Below are positions 8,453 through 17,212 of a DNA stretch of 19,461 nt, one piece after another. Position numbers and translations under genes: made by a program. Under the pieces are notes generated by a model. The model saw only the letters and a program-made list of their open reading frames with translations, did not search any database and was not told where the DNA came from. Positions within the stretch are counted from its first letter, which is position 1. Each line of letters begins with the position of its first letter. The stretch is from Solobacterium sp. Its GTDB lineage: Bacteria > Bacillota_I > Bacilli_A > Erysipelotrichales > Erysipelotrichaceae. The stretch is from positions 1-19,461 of the forward strand of contig JAFWCP010000010.1 of the NCBI GenBank assembly GCA_017536845.1, given 5' to 3'.

Positions 8453-9016
8453 ATGACTGATTCCATTTACAGTGCAAAAGTCCTGCTCTTTAACAAACCG
8501 TTGAAAACCGCCCTTCTTCCCTACACCGAAAAAGGCATCCTGAAAAGCCAGAAGCTCCGTCTGTCCTTCGGCACCCATCCCGATGACATGCAGGAACCGG
8601 CTTTCTACCTGCGTGACAATTATGATGCCGCTTATAACCGGATCTTTCCCAAAGATATCCGGGACGTGCTGCCGTGCATCCTGCAGATACTGCCCCGCAT
8701 CACCAATATTACCAGAGAGGACTTCCACAGCCTGCGTACCGACCTGTACGCCCGGAACAAGGAAATCGAGCATGGCTATGATACCGTCCGCTGGGAAAGC
8801 TCATTCCAGGCTGTCGGCGGTGATTACGATCCATCGTCAGGCCTTCTGTCCGCAAAGGATCTGTTTCTCTATAACCGGTTTGAAGACATTTCCCATATTT
8901 ATCACGAATCTTCAAAAGACGGTTTCCTGGATGAAGACTATTACAATATACGTCCTGCAAACAGCACTGACGACTTTGACTGGGAAGCCTTCGAAGACAT
9001 GGCGTTCAGAACTTAA
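8453..9016 (+). CDS. Unrecognised 187-residue cytoplasmic protein downstream of queT
   Basis: I do not recognise a family. The start at 8453 has a near-perfect AAGGAGG (8439-8445) seven bases upstream, which makes this a real gene; an upstream TTG at 8402 in the same frame lacks one. The product has no signal peptide or membrane span. It is mixed alpha/beta by inspection, with aromatic and acidic clusters towards the C-terminus (DEDYYNIRP, DDFDWEAFEDMAF, about 162-185). There is no cysteine pattern or nucleotide-binding motif. It follows queT after 61 nt with no terminator between, only a small hairpin (8420-8424 with 8435-8439) just before the ribosome binding site, so it is probably co-transcribed and under the preQ1 switch. 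Function unknown. Confidence 0.8.
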   Translation: MTDSIYSAKVLLFNKPLKTALLPYTEKGILKSQKLRLSFGTHPDDMQEPAFYLRDNYDAAYNRIFPKDIRDVLPCILQILPRITNITREDFHSLRTDLYARNKEIEHGYDTVRWESSFQAVGGDYDPSSGLLSAKDLFLYNRFEDISHIYHESSKDGFLDEDYYNIRPANSTDDFDWEAFEDMAFRT

Positions 9017-9274
9017 AAATATAAGCCAGAATTTTCTTTGAGCCAGAATCAGCAATTTTCGGCAAAATAAATAAGCCAGCAAAGCAGATATATGCCCCAT
9101 CATAGGCGATAACGGTCAATGCCGATAATACGGCAGATGCTCTGCAAACCGTCAGTTGATGCACTGCTGTTCTTTTTTCCTTCCCCGCTGAAGAATGAAG
9201 CTATCACAGGCAGGGCGGGAAAACCTGGCTTAAATAAAGTTCTATTTCCGGTTTATTTAACAAGCTTGCTTATA

Positions 9275-9298
9275 AAAAAGCGCGAATCCGCGCTTTTT
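9275..9298. terminator. Bidirectional intrinsic terminator
   Basis: AAAAAGCGCG (9275-9284) and CGCGCTTTTT (9289-9298) form a perfect 10-bp stem with an AATC loop, with T-runs on both strands. It serves the TPM-domain gene on the minus strand (stop at 9304) and can also stop plus-strand transcripts from queT and its follower. The rest of 9017-9274 is non-coding, with short AAGCCAG/GAGCCAG repeats. Confidence 0.9.
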
Positions 9299-9303
9299 GT
9301 TTT

Positions 9304-10116
9304 TCAGAAACGATGGCCGCCGCCGCTTCCTCCTCCGCCGCCGGAAGAAGAGCCGCCGGAATACCCGCCGCCCGAAGATCCACCTGATGACCAGGAACCG
9401 CCGGAAGATGATCCGCCATAATCAGAGGAACGAGGTGAATATTTGATCTTCCTTTTCAGCATTTTTGCGGAAGCATGGGTGACGGCAAGCCCGTTTGCGA
9501 GCACCAGGCTGTTCTGGTTTTCCCTGCTGACTTCTTCCGGTGTCCGGTTGAACACCAGCACCATGAAGTTGATCAACAAGGCTGTCAAAAACGCAATCAG
9601 CAGATTGGTGATATGCTTCATCGGCTGGGCAATCCGCCCGCCCTGCAGTAAGGTGAACTCCTGGTCAAAGATGGAATAGGCACACTGGTAGTAATTGCCC
9701 CTTGAAGCATAACTGTAGCTGTTATCGGTAATGGAATTCGAATAGGCATTGGTAATGATTTTGGATACTTCCCCGTCATTATGGATGTAGATGATGCGGT
9801 TGTACATATCAATGACAAGAATCGTCCCGGCTGCTTTGCCATATCTGTCACGGTATGTTTTCCGGGAATAGTAGGATGTGCTTTCTTCCTGATAAGCACT
9901 GACAAACATGCAGTTGCCGTAATCCGTCATCCTGTACATGATCACCTTCAGCAGTTTTTCTTCATCATCCGACAGAAGATCCTGACTGTCATCAATCACC
10001 GCTTCATACCCGGTAGACGGATTCCGAATGACCGTTTCTTCCGCCTTCACCGGCAGATGCAGAAAACCAAATGCCAGGACGAAGAGCAGGAAAAGCTTCA
10101 TGATGTTAACCTTCAT
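9304..10116 (-). CDS. Secreted/membrane-anchored TPM-domain protein with Gly/Ser-rich tail
   Basis: The 270-residue product has a signal peptide (1-25, ending VKA), a TPM-like (YgcG/Psb32-related) domain at about 33-160 (TGYEAVIDDSQDLLSDDEEKLL; GTILVIDMYNRIIYIHNDG), a transmembrane segment at about 169-189, and a low-complexity tail from 231 rich in Gly and Ser ending GGGHRF. TPM domains lie outside the membrane and have been linked to envelope maintenance and photosystem repair; no reaction is certain. Glycine-rich tails are typical of the bacterial YgcG type. The ATG at 10116 follows AGGAGG with 7-nt spacing and lies inside the end of the upstream gene (11-nt overlap), so the pair is translationally coupled. 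A longer reading from 10173 would add 19 residues without a signal peptide at the N-terminus and is rejected. Confidence 0.82.
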   Translation of the reverse strand: MKVNIMKLFLLFVLAFGFLHLPVKAEETVIRNPSTGYEAVIDDSQDLLSDDEEKLLKVIMYRMTDYGNCMFVSAYQEESTSYYSRKTYRDRYGKAAGTILVIDMYNRIIYIHNDGEVSKIITNAYSNSITDNSYSYASRGNYYQCAYSIFDQEFTLLQGGRIAQPMKHITNLLIAFLTALLINFMVLVFNRTPEEVSRENQNSLVLANGLAVTHASAKMLKRKIKYSPRSSDYGGSSSGGSWSSGGSSGGGYSGGSSSGGGGGSGGGHRF

Positions 10117-11701
10117 GTACGTCACCTCCTGTCCTGTCAAAGAAAGACGGCAAAGGTCTTGTTGCCAGGACATTGTATTTGCGGATCAGCCCGATGCATG
10201 TCACAAGCACGCCCAGGATACACAGGATACAGCCGATATAGTACATGTAGTCATGAACCTGCAACGTAAACAGGACATAATAGCCAAAAGCAATCCCGGC
10301 CGTCCCGAACAGCACATCTATCAACATTGATTTCTCTTTGACATTCTTCACAAAGGTCAGCGTCCTCAGGACATTGTAGACAATCACCGGGAACAGGAAG
10401 ACGGATGCCAGCTGTGCGGTTTCATCCGGCATGGAATCACTGAGCCAGTACGCACACATTTCCAGCAGCATCAGTACCACAAACACAGCGCCGATCTTTC
10501 CCGCCCAGAAACCTCTTTCCCTGCGTCTTCTGATCCGCTCAGCCTTTGTTTCGGAAATCTCCGTATCCCTTCCTTCGATGAAATAGCCACGGTCAAAGAC
10601 ATGGGTTTCCTTATCATGGATCTTCTTGATCTGCTGCTGATAGAGGATCAATGCGACCGTCGAAATGGTCATGCTTATCAATAAGGCAGTCGGTGCCGTC
10701 ATGGAAACCAGCAATGTCATGATACCGTACAGGACAGCTGCCGCAGCCAGCGTACAGCCAAAGAAGGAAAGATATGACACCGGCAGCTCCGCCGATACCC
10801 GGCCGGTCTGCCCGTTGACCACCATATACGCAACCCTTCTGTTTTTCCGCCAGGTCAGAAACCACACCGGCAGAAGCAGGGCCGGCGTACCAATCAGCCG
10901 GGGCTGCAGGAAATCCTTTGCTTTCTTCTTCCCCGGCAGCTTTGGCGTCACATTGCGGGTTTTCTTAAACGACTTTGTGATCTGTTCCGTCGCTGTTTCG
11001 ATGGCTTCTTCCTCGGCAATTTTCGAATATGTATCCGGACTGACATCGGCCGTATCGGCACAGAAGCCGGCCAGATAACCGGGATAGAACTCCTGCACAT
11101 CCGCTTTCCTATAAGGGGCAATGCTGTCGGCAATCGTGTCGTCAAAATTACTGGAAGCGTCATACGGCATGCTTACAACGGTATTCTCCAGGTTTGCCTG
11201 CAGCTTGAATGTCTCATAATGGTAATAATCCCCGCTCCGGTAAGAAGCATACCCTTCAAACGAAAGCGGCTGGTCGGTAAAGCCGGTCTCCATCCGCCAG
11301 TAGGGAATATAGATGCCCCGGAACTTTTCCAGAAACTGTGTATTCCTGAATTCACGCGGAACATACAGCTTCCCTTTGATTGCCTTCTGATACCGTTTGA
11401 TACAGGATTCTTTGGTCAGCCGGAAAGGGATGATTTCCTTCGGGTTCAGCTCCTTTGCCAGCTTTTCTTCCAGGATCTGTTCCGATCCGCAATAGCTGCA
11501 GAACGCAACCGCGCTCTGGTCCGGACTGATGAGCTGAGCCCCGCAGTTGGAACAGGTATAGACCGACATATCCTCAAGCACCGCCGCATTGTCTGTATGA
11601 TAGTCCGCAACCGGAACCTCTGACTGACAGTGCTGACATTTCAGCACCTTCTTTTTGATGTCATAATACAGAGCCCCGTTGCAATTCGGGCATTTGAACA
11701 T
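10106..11701 (-). CDS. TFIIB-type double zinc-ribbon membrane protein
   Basis: The 531-residue protein starts with two zinc-ribbon pairs, C4/C7 with C22/C25 and C50/C53 with C68/C71, followed by a soluble domain (about 75-300, with LRLTKE-like and KFRGIYIPYWRMET segments) of the kind annotated as TFIIB-type zinc ribbon-containing protein in Bacillota. The C-terminal half has about six membrane spans. It has nothing to do with transcription initiation as far as can be told; the ribbons probably bind zinc and contact a partner. Two adjacent ATGs (11704 and 11701) occur; the second has better spacing from GGAGG (6 nt against 3). It overlaps the TPM gene by 11 nt; in many genomes this pair comes with an SPFH/virion-core-like protein, absent here. 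Confidence 0.82.
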   Translation of the reverse strand: MFKCPNCNGALYYDIKKKVLKCQHCQSEVPVADYHTDNAAVLEDMSVYTCSNCGAQLISPDQSAVAFCSYCGSEQILEEKLAKELNPKEIIPFRLTKESCIKRYQKAIKGKLYVPREFRNTQFLEKFRGIYIPYWRMETGFTDQPLSFEGYASYRSGDYYHYETFKLQANLENTVVSMPYDASSNFDDTIADSIAPYRKADVQEFYPGYLAGFCADTADVSPDTYSKIAEEEAIETATEQITKSFKKTRNVTPKLPGKKKAKDFLQPRLIGTPALLLPVWFLTWRKNRRVAYMVVNGQTGRVSAELPVSYLSFFGCTLAAAAVLYGIMTLLVSMTAPTALLISMTISTVALILYQQQIKKIHDKETHVFDRGYFIEGRDTEISETKAERIRRRRERGFWAGKIGAVFVVLMLLEMCAYWLSDSMPDETAQLASVFLFPVIVYNVLRTLTFVKNVKEKSMLIDVLFGTAGIAFGYYVLFTLQVHDYMYYIGCILCILGVLVTCIGLIRKYNVLATRPLPSFFDRTGGDVHEG

Positions 11702-11734
11702 CATGCACCTCCTTGTACTTCATATTTCAACAAT

Positions 11735-11740
11735 AGTATA
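11735..11740 (-). promoter_or_regulatory. Candidate -10 of the zinc-ribbon/TPM pair
   Basis: TATACT on the minus strand, 31 nt upstream of the start codon; no convincing -35 hexamer was found at 16-18 nt, so the call is weak. Confidence 0.3.
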
Positions 11741-11794
11741 TCGTAAATACCGGTTTCCATCACGGCAACCCTGTTCCTTCCGTACATCCTCACT

Positions 11795-11800
11795 TATAAT
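11795..11800 (+). promoter_or_regulatory. -10 element of the hydroxyacid dehydrogenase gene
   Basis: A perfect TATAAT 23 nt before the ATG at 11824 implies a very short leader. The -35 region (around 11772-11777, TGTTCC) matches poorly. Confidence 0.45.
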
Positions 11801-11823
11801 AATAAGGAAAGGAAACAAGCACT

Positions 11824-12774
11824 ATGAAAATCAGTCTGATCGAACCCCTGAATGTGAAACCTGAAACCATTGAACAGCTGTCTTCCCGCCTGAAGCAGGA
11901 AGGCCATACCTTTACCGCCTATGATACCCTGGCAGAAGACCTCAATGAACAGATTGCAAGGATCAAAGACAGTGACATCGTCATGATTGCCAACCATCCC
12001 CTGCCTGCCGAAGCCATTCAGGCTGCGGAAAACCTCAGGATGGTGGATGTCGCCTTTACCGGCATTGACCATGTCGCCATGGATGCCTGCCGGCAGAAAG
12101 GCATCACCGTATGCAACGCCGCCGGCTATTCCACCCAGACCGTGGCAGAGCTTGTCCTTGGCATGGCCATCTGTGCCCTGCGCAATCTTGTCAAAGCAGA
12201 TGCCCAGGTCAGAAACGGCGGCACGGCTGCCGGACTTGGCGGCAGAGAAATTGCCGGCCGAACCGTCGGCATCATCGGCCTTGGCGCCATCGGCCTTGCC
12301 TGTGCAAAACTGTTCCTGGCCTTCGGTGCGAAAGTCATTGCCTATAACCGCAGTGAAAAGGAAGAAGCCAAAGCACTTGGCATTGAATACAGGACTCTGG
12401 ATGAAGTGCTGTCAGAAAGTGACATCATCTCCCTGAACCTGCCCAATAACAAAGAGACAAAAGGCCTCATCAGTAAAGAAAAGATTGCCCTGATGAAACC
12501 GGATGCTGTCTTTATCAACTGTGCCAGAGGGCCGATTGTGGACAACAAGGCACTGGCCGATGCCTTAAACAATGATGAACTGGGCTTTGCCTGCATCGAT
12601 GTCTTTGACATGGAACCGCCCTTACCGGAAGACTATCCCTTACTGCACGCCAAGCATACGATGCTTACCCCGCACCAGGGATTCATCTCGGAAGAAGCAA
12701 TGGTCAGAAGGGCAAAGATTGTCTTCGACAATGTTTATGCTTACCTCGACGGGCATCCCGTCAATGTATGCTGA
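11824..12774 (+). CDS. D-isomer-specific 2-hydroxyacid dehydrogenase
   Basis: A 316-residue cytoplasmic NAD(P)-dependent enzyme that interconverts a 2-oxoacid and a D-2-hydroxyacid. It has the split catalytic domain and a central Rossmann fold with GLGAIG (152-157). The catalytic triad is in place: R235 in NCARGPIVD, E264 in DVFDMEPP, H284 in TPHQGF. The strand after the Rossmann loop ends in YNRSEK instead of an acidic residue, which hints at NADP(H) preference. The exact substrate (glyoxylate, hydroxypyruvate, phosphoglycerate-like or lactate) cannot be told from sequence, and the neighbours do not help. The ATG at 11824 follows AAGGAAAGG. It is a single-gene unit converging on the large secreted-protein gene. 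Confidence 0.9.
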   Translation: MKISLIEPLNVKPETIEQLSSRLKQEGHTFTAYDTLAEDLNEQIARIKDSDIVMIANHPLPAEAIQAAENLRMVDVAFTGIDHVAMDACRQKGITVCNAAGYSTQTVAELVLGMAICALRNLVKADAQVRNGGTAAGLGGREIAGRTVGIIGLGAIGLACAKLFLAFGAKVIAYNRSEKEEAKALGIEYRTLDEVLSESDIISLNLPNNKETKGLISKEKIALMKPDAVFINCARGPIVDNKALADALNNDELGFACIDVFDMEPPLPEDYPLLHAKHTMLTPHQGFISEEAMVRRAKIVFDNVYAYLDGHPVNVC

Positions 12775-12802
12775 AAAGAAGGAATGAGAACCTGTCTGCA
12801 GT

Positions 12803-15800
12803 TCAATGCGTTTTCCTGTATCCTTCTGCGGCCTGGCTGTAATGCCAGATGGCAGCCATTGCCCTTTTCGCATTCTCGGAAGCTTCTTCATAATCAAACA
12901 GCAGTTTGGCATACGACAAAGCCGAAACTGTGATTTCCTCCGTACCTGACGAGGTTTCTATTTCAATGGTATGGATTTCATCCAGCTGATGGGCGCCGAT
13001 GCCTCCAATCTTCACCCGATACATACCGGAAGCATGATCCACCACGGCTTCATTCCCGTCAGCCCGGGCTGTAAAGCCGCCTTCATACCCATCCTTCAGG
13101 CTGAAGTAAACATGGATGGCCGTATCAGAATCCACGACAAGTGAGAAATTGACCTGGTCCACAGCTGAACCATTCATTTTTCTGACTGCCGCGTAAGGAA
13201 GCAGTCCTTCCTGAATTGCCTGGTAATCAAAGGAACTCCGGAAATATGTCTTCATTTCCTGATAATCATCAAAGGTCCAATGCCTTGCATCCATCAGATA
13301 CGGCTGAACATAATGCCCAAAGTCAGCAGTAGCTTCCACAAGGTCGATGGTCTCTTTGTCATATGCCGACTTGATTCTCTCAAACTGGATGATATAGCTC
13401 TCTGCCGAAGTACTGCAGGAAATCATCTTTTCGCCATAATAGAATTCCGCCGTGATCTCCTCGGCCATCTCAATCGACCGGAGATGGCAGGTAAAACCAT
13501 ACCAGCCGTGACCGTCAGGGTCTCTGTGTCCGACATCCAGAGGATCCGTCTCCACTTTGCCGTTTACCATAAACTTCATATAGCTGCCGGTAAAATCCAC
13601 CCATTTTGGCAATTCCAGATAGAACACGACGCCGATCTGTCCGTTCAATGATAAGGACTGGCCTTTAAATGACGGATCCGGCTCTCCCCATTGCGCTGTC
13701 AGCACTGTGTCTTTTCCTACAAGGATTTCCTCACCGGCCATTCCCGGTTCTTCCTGATTCTGCTGCCAGCCGGCGAATACCTTCCCAGATGGCGCGGTAA
13801 ACGTACAGTCAGGAAGTATGAATGATGCTGTCGTTACGGTCAGGGAAGGCAAATACGCCAGGGCATCTGCCATCTGTCCGCTGCCTTCACCGGGATCAAA
13901 GCTGACCGTATAACAGGGAGCGTCCGTCCAGACAGCATAGGCAGTCACATCACCGGGAATCGGTCCGTATTGACCGCTTGCCCTGTAGATTCTGTCATCG
14001 ATCTGCCAGCCGGCAAAGACTTTCCCATAAGGCGGGGTGAAAAGGGCCGGGGACAGATAACACATGGTTCCTGTGATTTCTTTCTGCGGTTCAATGCTTC
14101 CGCTGCCGCCGGCAGGATCATAGGTAATCAGAACAGCCCGCTCACCGATCTGTACATTGAGGTGAAGGCTTGTTTCCGGCATTTCGGAAAAGATGTAGGA
14201 ATACTCATTTTCAGCGTCTTCCTCCCGCTGCCAGACCGCATTGATTTCTTCTCCGTTTTCATCAATATAATAAGCTCTCAGCAGGCTGAACAACCCATGC
14301 TGGCTGGGCGGGGTAAACACCATTCGGAAAGGAGCGCCGGAGGAAATATATCCCGGATTGTCAGCCGCCTGATTCAGCGGCGTATAGGAAAACGTCCCGG
14401 AACCAAGACCGATATTTTCAATGACAAAGGGATATTCCTTATGTCCGCATTGGCAGGTATGTGTTTCCGGATCAAAGATATGCTTATCTCTGCCGCTGCT
14501 GCCGGCGCCGCACCATCTGCAGCTGTTGAGGCAGACATGTTCACCGCTGTCATCATCCATGCAGAGAAGAGGCTGAGAGTGTTCACATACCTGTATAACT
14601 CTGCGTGCCGATTCTCTTAATGCTTTCAATCTTTCACCAGCGTTTGCCGGGCTGAAGTTATCGTCCTCATCAATTCGATACACCATCATATCTTCATCGA
14701 TATAGATACCTGTTCCGGGTGTTGTCCCAGCACGCTCAGGAACCAGACGTGTATAGCCCCCGTTAAAGTATACTTTGCCTTCCGCTGACCCGACGACATT
14801 GACAGCAGCCCCTCCATACAGATCCAGTGACCCGCCGTTAATCGTCAGAATACCGCTGTTTTTCCCATCGCCAATACCGCAGCCGATCGCCTGACCGCCT
14901 AATGGGGCACTGCTTTCAATGATACCGCCGTTAATGGTGACAACACCGCCATTGCACAGGCCGCTGTTGCCGCCGCCTCCGATGCCGGCGCCGCGTTCCC
15001 CTACACACTTGACGATTCCGCCGTTGATCGTGACAGAACAATCCTGCGATCCTTCGCCGCCGCCTCCGATCCCGGCCGCGCAGTCACCGCCATAGGCAGT
15101 CACATTGCCGCCGTTGATGACCACCGGACCGTTGCCCCTGTCTTCACTGCCGCCGATGCCGGCACCTTCTTTTCCGCCATAGGCTTCAACCTGGCCGCCG
15201 TTGATGGTGATGGTCTCCCAGACATTGTTCTGCCTGCCTTTCCCTATTCCTGCTGCGGACCTTCCGCCCACTGCGTAAATATTGCCGCCGTTAATTGTGA
15301 TTGAGCGAATGCCGCTGTTCTGATCACCGCCGCCGATTCCCGCTGCATACTTGTCGCCATATGCCGTAATCTTGCCGCCATTGATCACCAGGTTCCCGGC
15401 AACAGCATCCTTTTTGCCGCCGATGGCTGCATCCTCTGCAGAATTCGAGTAAATATACCCGCTGTCGTATCTTTGACCCCAGATGATAAGCGTGCTTCCA
15501 TCGCGGATATAAATTCCCTTTTCTGCTGTCAGCTTTTTCCCATCCATCAGAATCAGGTTGACAACTCCGCTGATTTCAATCTTGGAATCATAGGTGCGAT
15601 CCTGATTCAGAACGTACCATCCATCCGCATAGGAATCAGCACCGGTCATATACTTATAGTCACGGCAGAATTCCTCTTTTGTCTGAACCCTGCCATCCTT
15701 AAATTCCCTGTGCAGATAGCTGATGGATTCACGGTAAATATTCGTATCAATATACACATCCCCTTCCGGCATGACAAACGATATACTCGATGTTCCATCA

Positions 15801-17011
15801 TTTCCATTGTCCATACTGTAATCAAGTTTCCGATCTTCGCCGGTTTTCACATCGTGATAATATCCGCTCCACTCAATGACCGTATACGCCGGATCATCCG
15901 ACGCTGCTGTGATTCTGACCGGTGTGCCGGCAAAGACAACCGTGGCATCCGCGCTGGCACTGCCATGATTCGGCTGGTTGTTGTAATGTACGCTGTAAAG
16001 CCGGGTGAATTCGAATGTCACTTCCGCATCACCGCACGGCATGGTAAATTCCGCACGGGAATATTGTGCTCCCTGTCCTTCTATCCTTTCTGCATACTCC
16101 CTTCCATCCTTCTCATAACGTATCTGAACTGCGGCAATCGCATACGAAGAAGAACTGAGCCTGAGCGAAATATCCTGCCCGCCATGGAGGCCTTCCACCG
16201 CATAGATTCCCTGGTTTTCTGCCGCCTTGTAAATGCTGGTCAGGAAATTTCCGTCAGCGTAGATCATAATGTTCAAAAATGCCGGCGCGTCATCATAATC
16301 CGGAAATGCAAGGCTGTATTCTTCAGCCTCAACATGAACCACAACACCCGCCTGATGTTCCGGCATGATAAAGGTATAGTGGGTATCGTCCACCTTTGTC
16401 AGCTGACCGTCAAAAGCACGGCCGAAGTCAGGATGGTTGGTATCACAATTGTACAATTCAAACGCGTGAAGACCGCTGCCTTCCATAAGCCGCATACCTT
16501 CCTGCAAAGACAGTGTCAGGGTGACTGTTTCTCCCGGCGCAGCGCTTTCCTTATCCGCTGTCAGAACCCCTTCTACACCTGCCCCTCTGGTATGGTCGAA
16601 AGCCGAAGTACTGATCGCATAATAGGTGGTTTCCCCCTGGCCCTTCGCAAAAACCGGATAAACGGTAATGTATGTAAAAGACTCATCAGGTACAACCAGA
16701 CGATAATACTCGTCAATTATGAGTTCTGTTTCCTGCGTCTTCCGTGAATAGTAAACTGCTGTAAGGCTTTCGAGATGCCAGCCCTCCTCCGGTTCAACAG
16801 TCAGCTGAACAGTCGATCCCCCATAAGCCCGATAGCCGTCCAGGTATGGCTGCGCGTCACACGATACACTTCCGTGTTCAGCTTCCTCAATCAGAATGAC
16901 GGCAGAATTCGCTGCCGGACGGTTCTGGGCCTGAATGGTCATTGGCATCATTCCGATGATCAGACCAAAAACCAATGCCAGTAAGTGCAATATGTTCATC
17001 CTTTGATTCAT
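12803..17011 (-). CDS. 1402-residue secreted repeat protein with a glycine-rich beta-solenoid-like core
   Basis: A signal peptide (about 1-28) is followed by beta-rich 'bacterial repeat' modules to about 430, then a block at 541-756 with eight INGG-type repeats of about 30 residues (NGG at 545, 574, 604, 633, 663, 694, 725 and 750), each followed by AAGIGGG-like turns. This pattern suggests a parallel beta-helix. Next comes a cysteine-rich stretch (809-855, C-x2-C and C-x-CG pairs resembling a small zinc-ribbon-like unit) and two InlB-type repeats with YDPAGGSG...GKVFAGW (963-1002) and FDPGEGSG...GKVFAGW (1038-1082). The C-terminal module (1118-1402, SLSLNGQIGVVFYLELP) recurs in secreted proteins of gut Bacillota. 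There is no LPXTG, SLH or dockerin, so surface retention is unclear. The start at 17011 has AAGGAGG five bases upstream. Adhesion or glycan binding is plausible but unproven. Confidence 0.85.
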   Translation of the reverse strand: MNQRMNILHLLALVFGLIIGMMPMTIQAQNRPAANSAVILIEEAEHGSVSCDAQPYLDGYRAYGGSTVQLTVEPEEGWHLESLTAVYYSRKTQETELIIDEYYRLVVPDESFTYITVYPVFAKGQGETTYYAISTSAFDHTRGAGVEGVLTADKESAAPGETVTLTLSLQEGMRLMEGSGLHAFELYNCDTNHPDFGRAFDGQLTKVDDTHYTFIMPEHQAGVVVHVEAEEYSLAFPDYDDAPAFLNIMIYADGNFLTSIYKAAENQGIYAVEGLHGGQDISLRLSSSSYAIAAVQIRYEKDGREYAERIEGQGAQYSRAEFTMPCGDAEVTFEFTRLYSVHYNNQPNHGSASADATVVFAGTPVRITAASDDPAYTVIEWSGYYHDVKTGEDRKLDYSMDNGNDGTSSISFVMPEGDVYIDTNIYRESISYLHREFKDGRVQTKEEFCRDYKYMTGADSYADGWYVLNQDRTYDSKIEISGVVNLILMDGKKLTAEKGIYIRDGSTLIIWGQRYDSGYIYSNSAEDAAIGGKKDAVAGNLVINGGKITAYGDKYAAGIGGGDQNSGIRSITINGGNIYAVGGRSAAGIGKGRQNNVWETITINGGQVEAYGGKEGAGIGGSEDRGNGPVVINGGNVTAYGGDCAAGIGGGGEGSQDCSVTINGGIVKCVGERGAGIGGGGNSGLCNGGVVTINGGIIESSAPLGGQAIGCGIGDGKNSGILTINGGSLDLYGGAAVNVVGSAEGKVYFNGGYTRLVPERAGTTPGTGIYIDEDMMVYRIDEDDNFSPANAGERLKALRESARRVIQVCEHSQPLLCMDDDSGEHVCLNSCRWCGAGSSGRDKHIFDPETHTCQCGHKEYPFVIENIGLGSGTFSYTPLNQAADNPGYISSGAPFRMVFTPPSQHGLFSLLRAYYIDENGEEINAVWQREEDAENEYSYIFSEMPETSLHLNVQIGERAVLITYDPAGGSGSIEPQKEITGTMCYLSPALFTPPYGKVFAGWQIDDRIYRASGQYGPIPGDVTAYAVWTDAPCYTVSFDPGEGSGQMADALAYLPSLTVTTASFILPDCTFTAPSGKVFAGWQQNQEEPGMAGEEILVGKDTVLTAQWGEPDPSFKGQSLSLNGQIGVVFYLELPKWVDFTGSYMKFMVNGKVETDPLDVGHRDPDGHGWYGFTCHLRSIEMAEEITAEFYYGEKMISCSTSAESYIIQFERIKSAYDKETIDLVEATADFGHYVQPYLMDARHWTFDDYQEMKTYFRSSFDYQAIQEGLLPYAAVRKMNGSAVDQVNFSLVVDSDTAIHVYFSLKDGYEGGFTARADGNEAVVDHASGMYRVKIGGIGAHQLDEIHTIEIETSSGTEEITVSALSYAKLLFDYEEASENAKRAMAAIWHYSQAAEGYRKTH

Positions 17012-17096
17012 GATATCCTCCTTACCCTGCCTGAGAGATCCTCTGATATGACTGCCATATGGTTCTCATCAGACAAGCTGATTTTCCTTTTTCTGC

Positions 17097-17125
17097 ATTC
17101 TAGCAGATGATGATACTCATCGCAA
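17097..17125 (-). promoter_or_regulatory. Promoter of the large secreted-protein gene
   Basis: TTGCGA (17120-17125), 17 nt, TAGAAT (17097-17102) on the minus strand. The leader of about 79 nt contains a weak inverted repeat, TCTGAT (17042-17047) with ATCAGA (17068-17073), around an internal CCATATGG palindrome. Confidence 0.65.
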
Positions 17126-17171
17126 GTTTTCATCACATCATCCAACCCCGTTCAGAATGATTGCGCCTGTC

Positions 17172-17195
17172 AAAAACGCAGCATTCATGCTGCGT
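17172..17195 (-). terminator. Intrinsic terminator of the phosphate butyryltransferase gene
   Basis: ACGCAGCA (17176-17183) and TGCTGCGT (17188-17195) form an 8-bp stem with a 4-nt loop, followed on the minus strand by TTTTT. It lies 18 nt past the stop codon. Confidence 0.9.
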
Positions 17196-17212
17196 GTTCA
17201 GATGGATTCAGT

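Noticed and set aside
9119..9421. Plus-strand frame ending in a proline-rich stretch
   Set aside because: It has no ribosome binding site, crosses a strong terminator, and its proline run is the complement of the Gly/Ser-coding tail of the TPM gene.
10117..10173. Longer N-terminus for the TPM-domain gene
   Set aside because: It would bury the signal peptide behind 19 residues; the ATG at 10116 has a strong AGGAGG site.
14810..15420. Repeated GCCGCC-rich DNA that might suggest a CRISPR or satellite array
   Set aside because: The repeats are in frame, vary between copies and encode the INGG/AGIGGG protein repeats; there are no constant direct repeats with unique spacers.
15473..16747. A 424-codon open frame antisense to the large secreted-protein gene
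   Set aside because: The minus-strand frame has a signal peptide, promoter and coherent repeats; the plus-strand frame has no start signals or known motifs.
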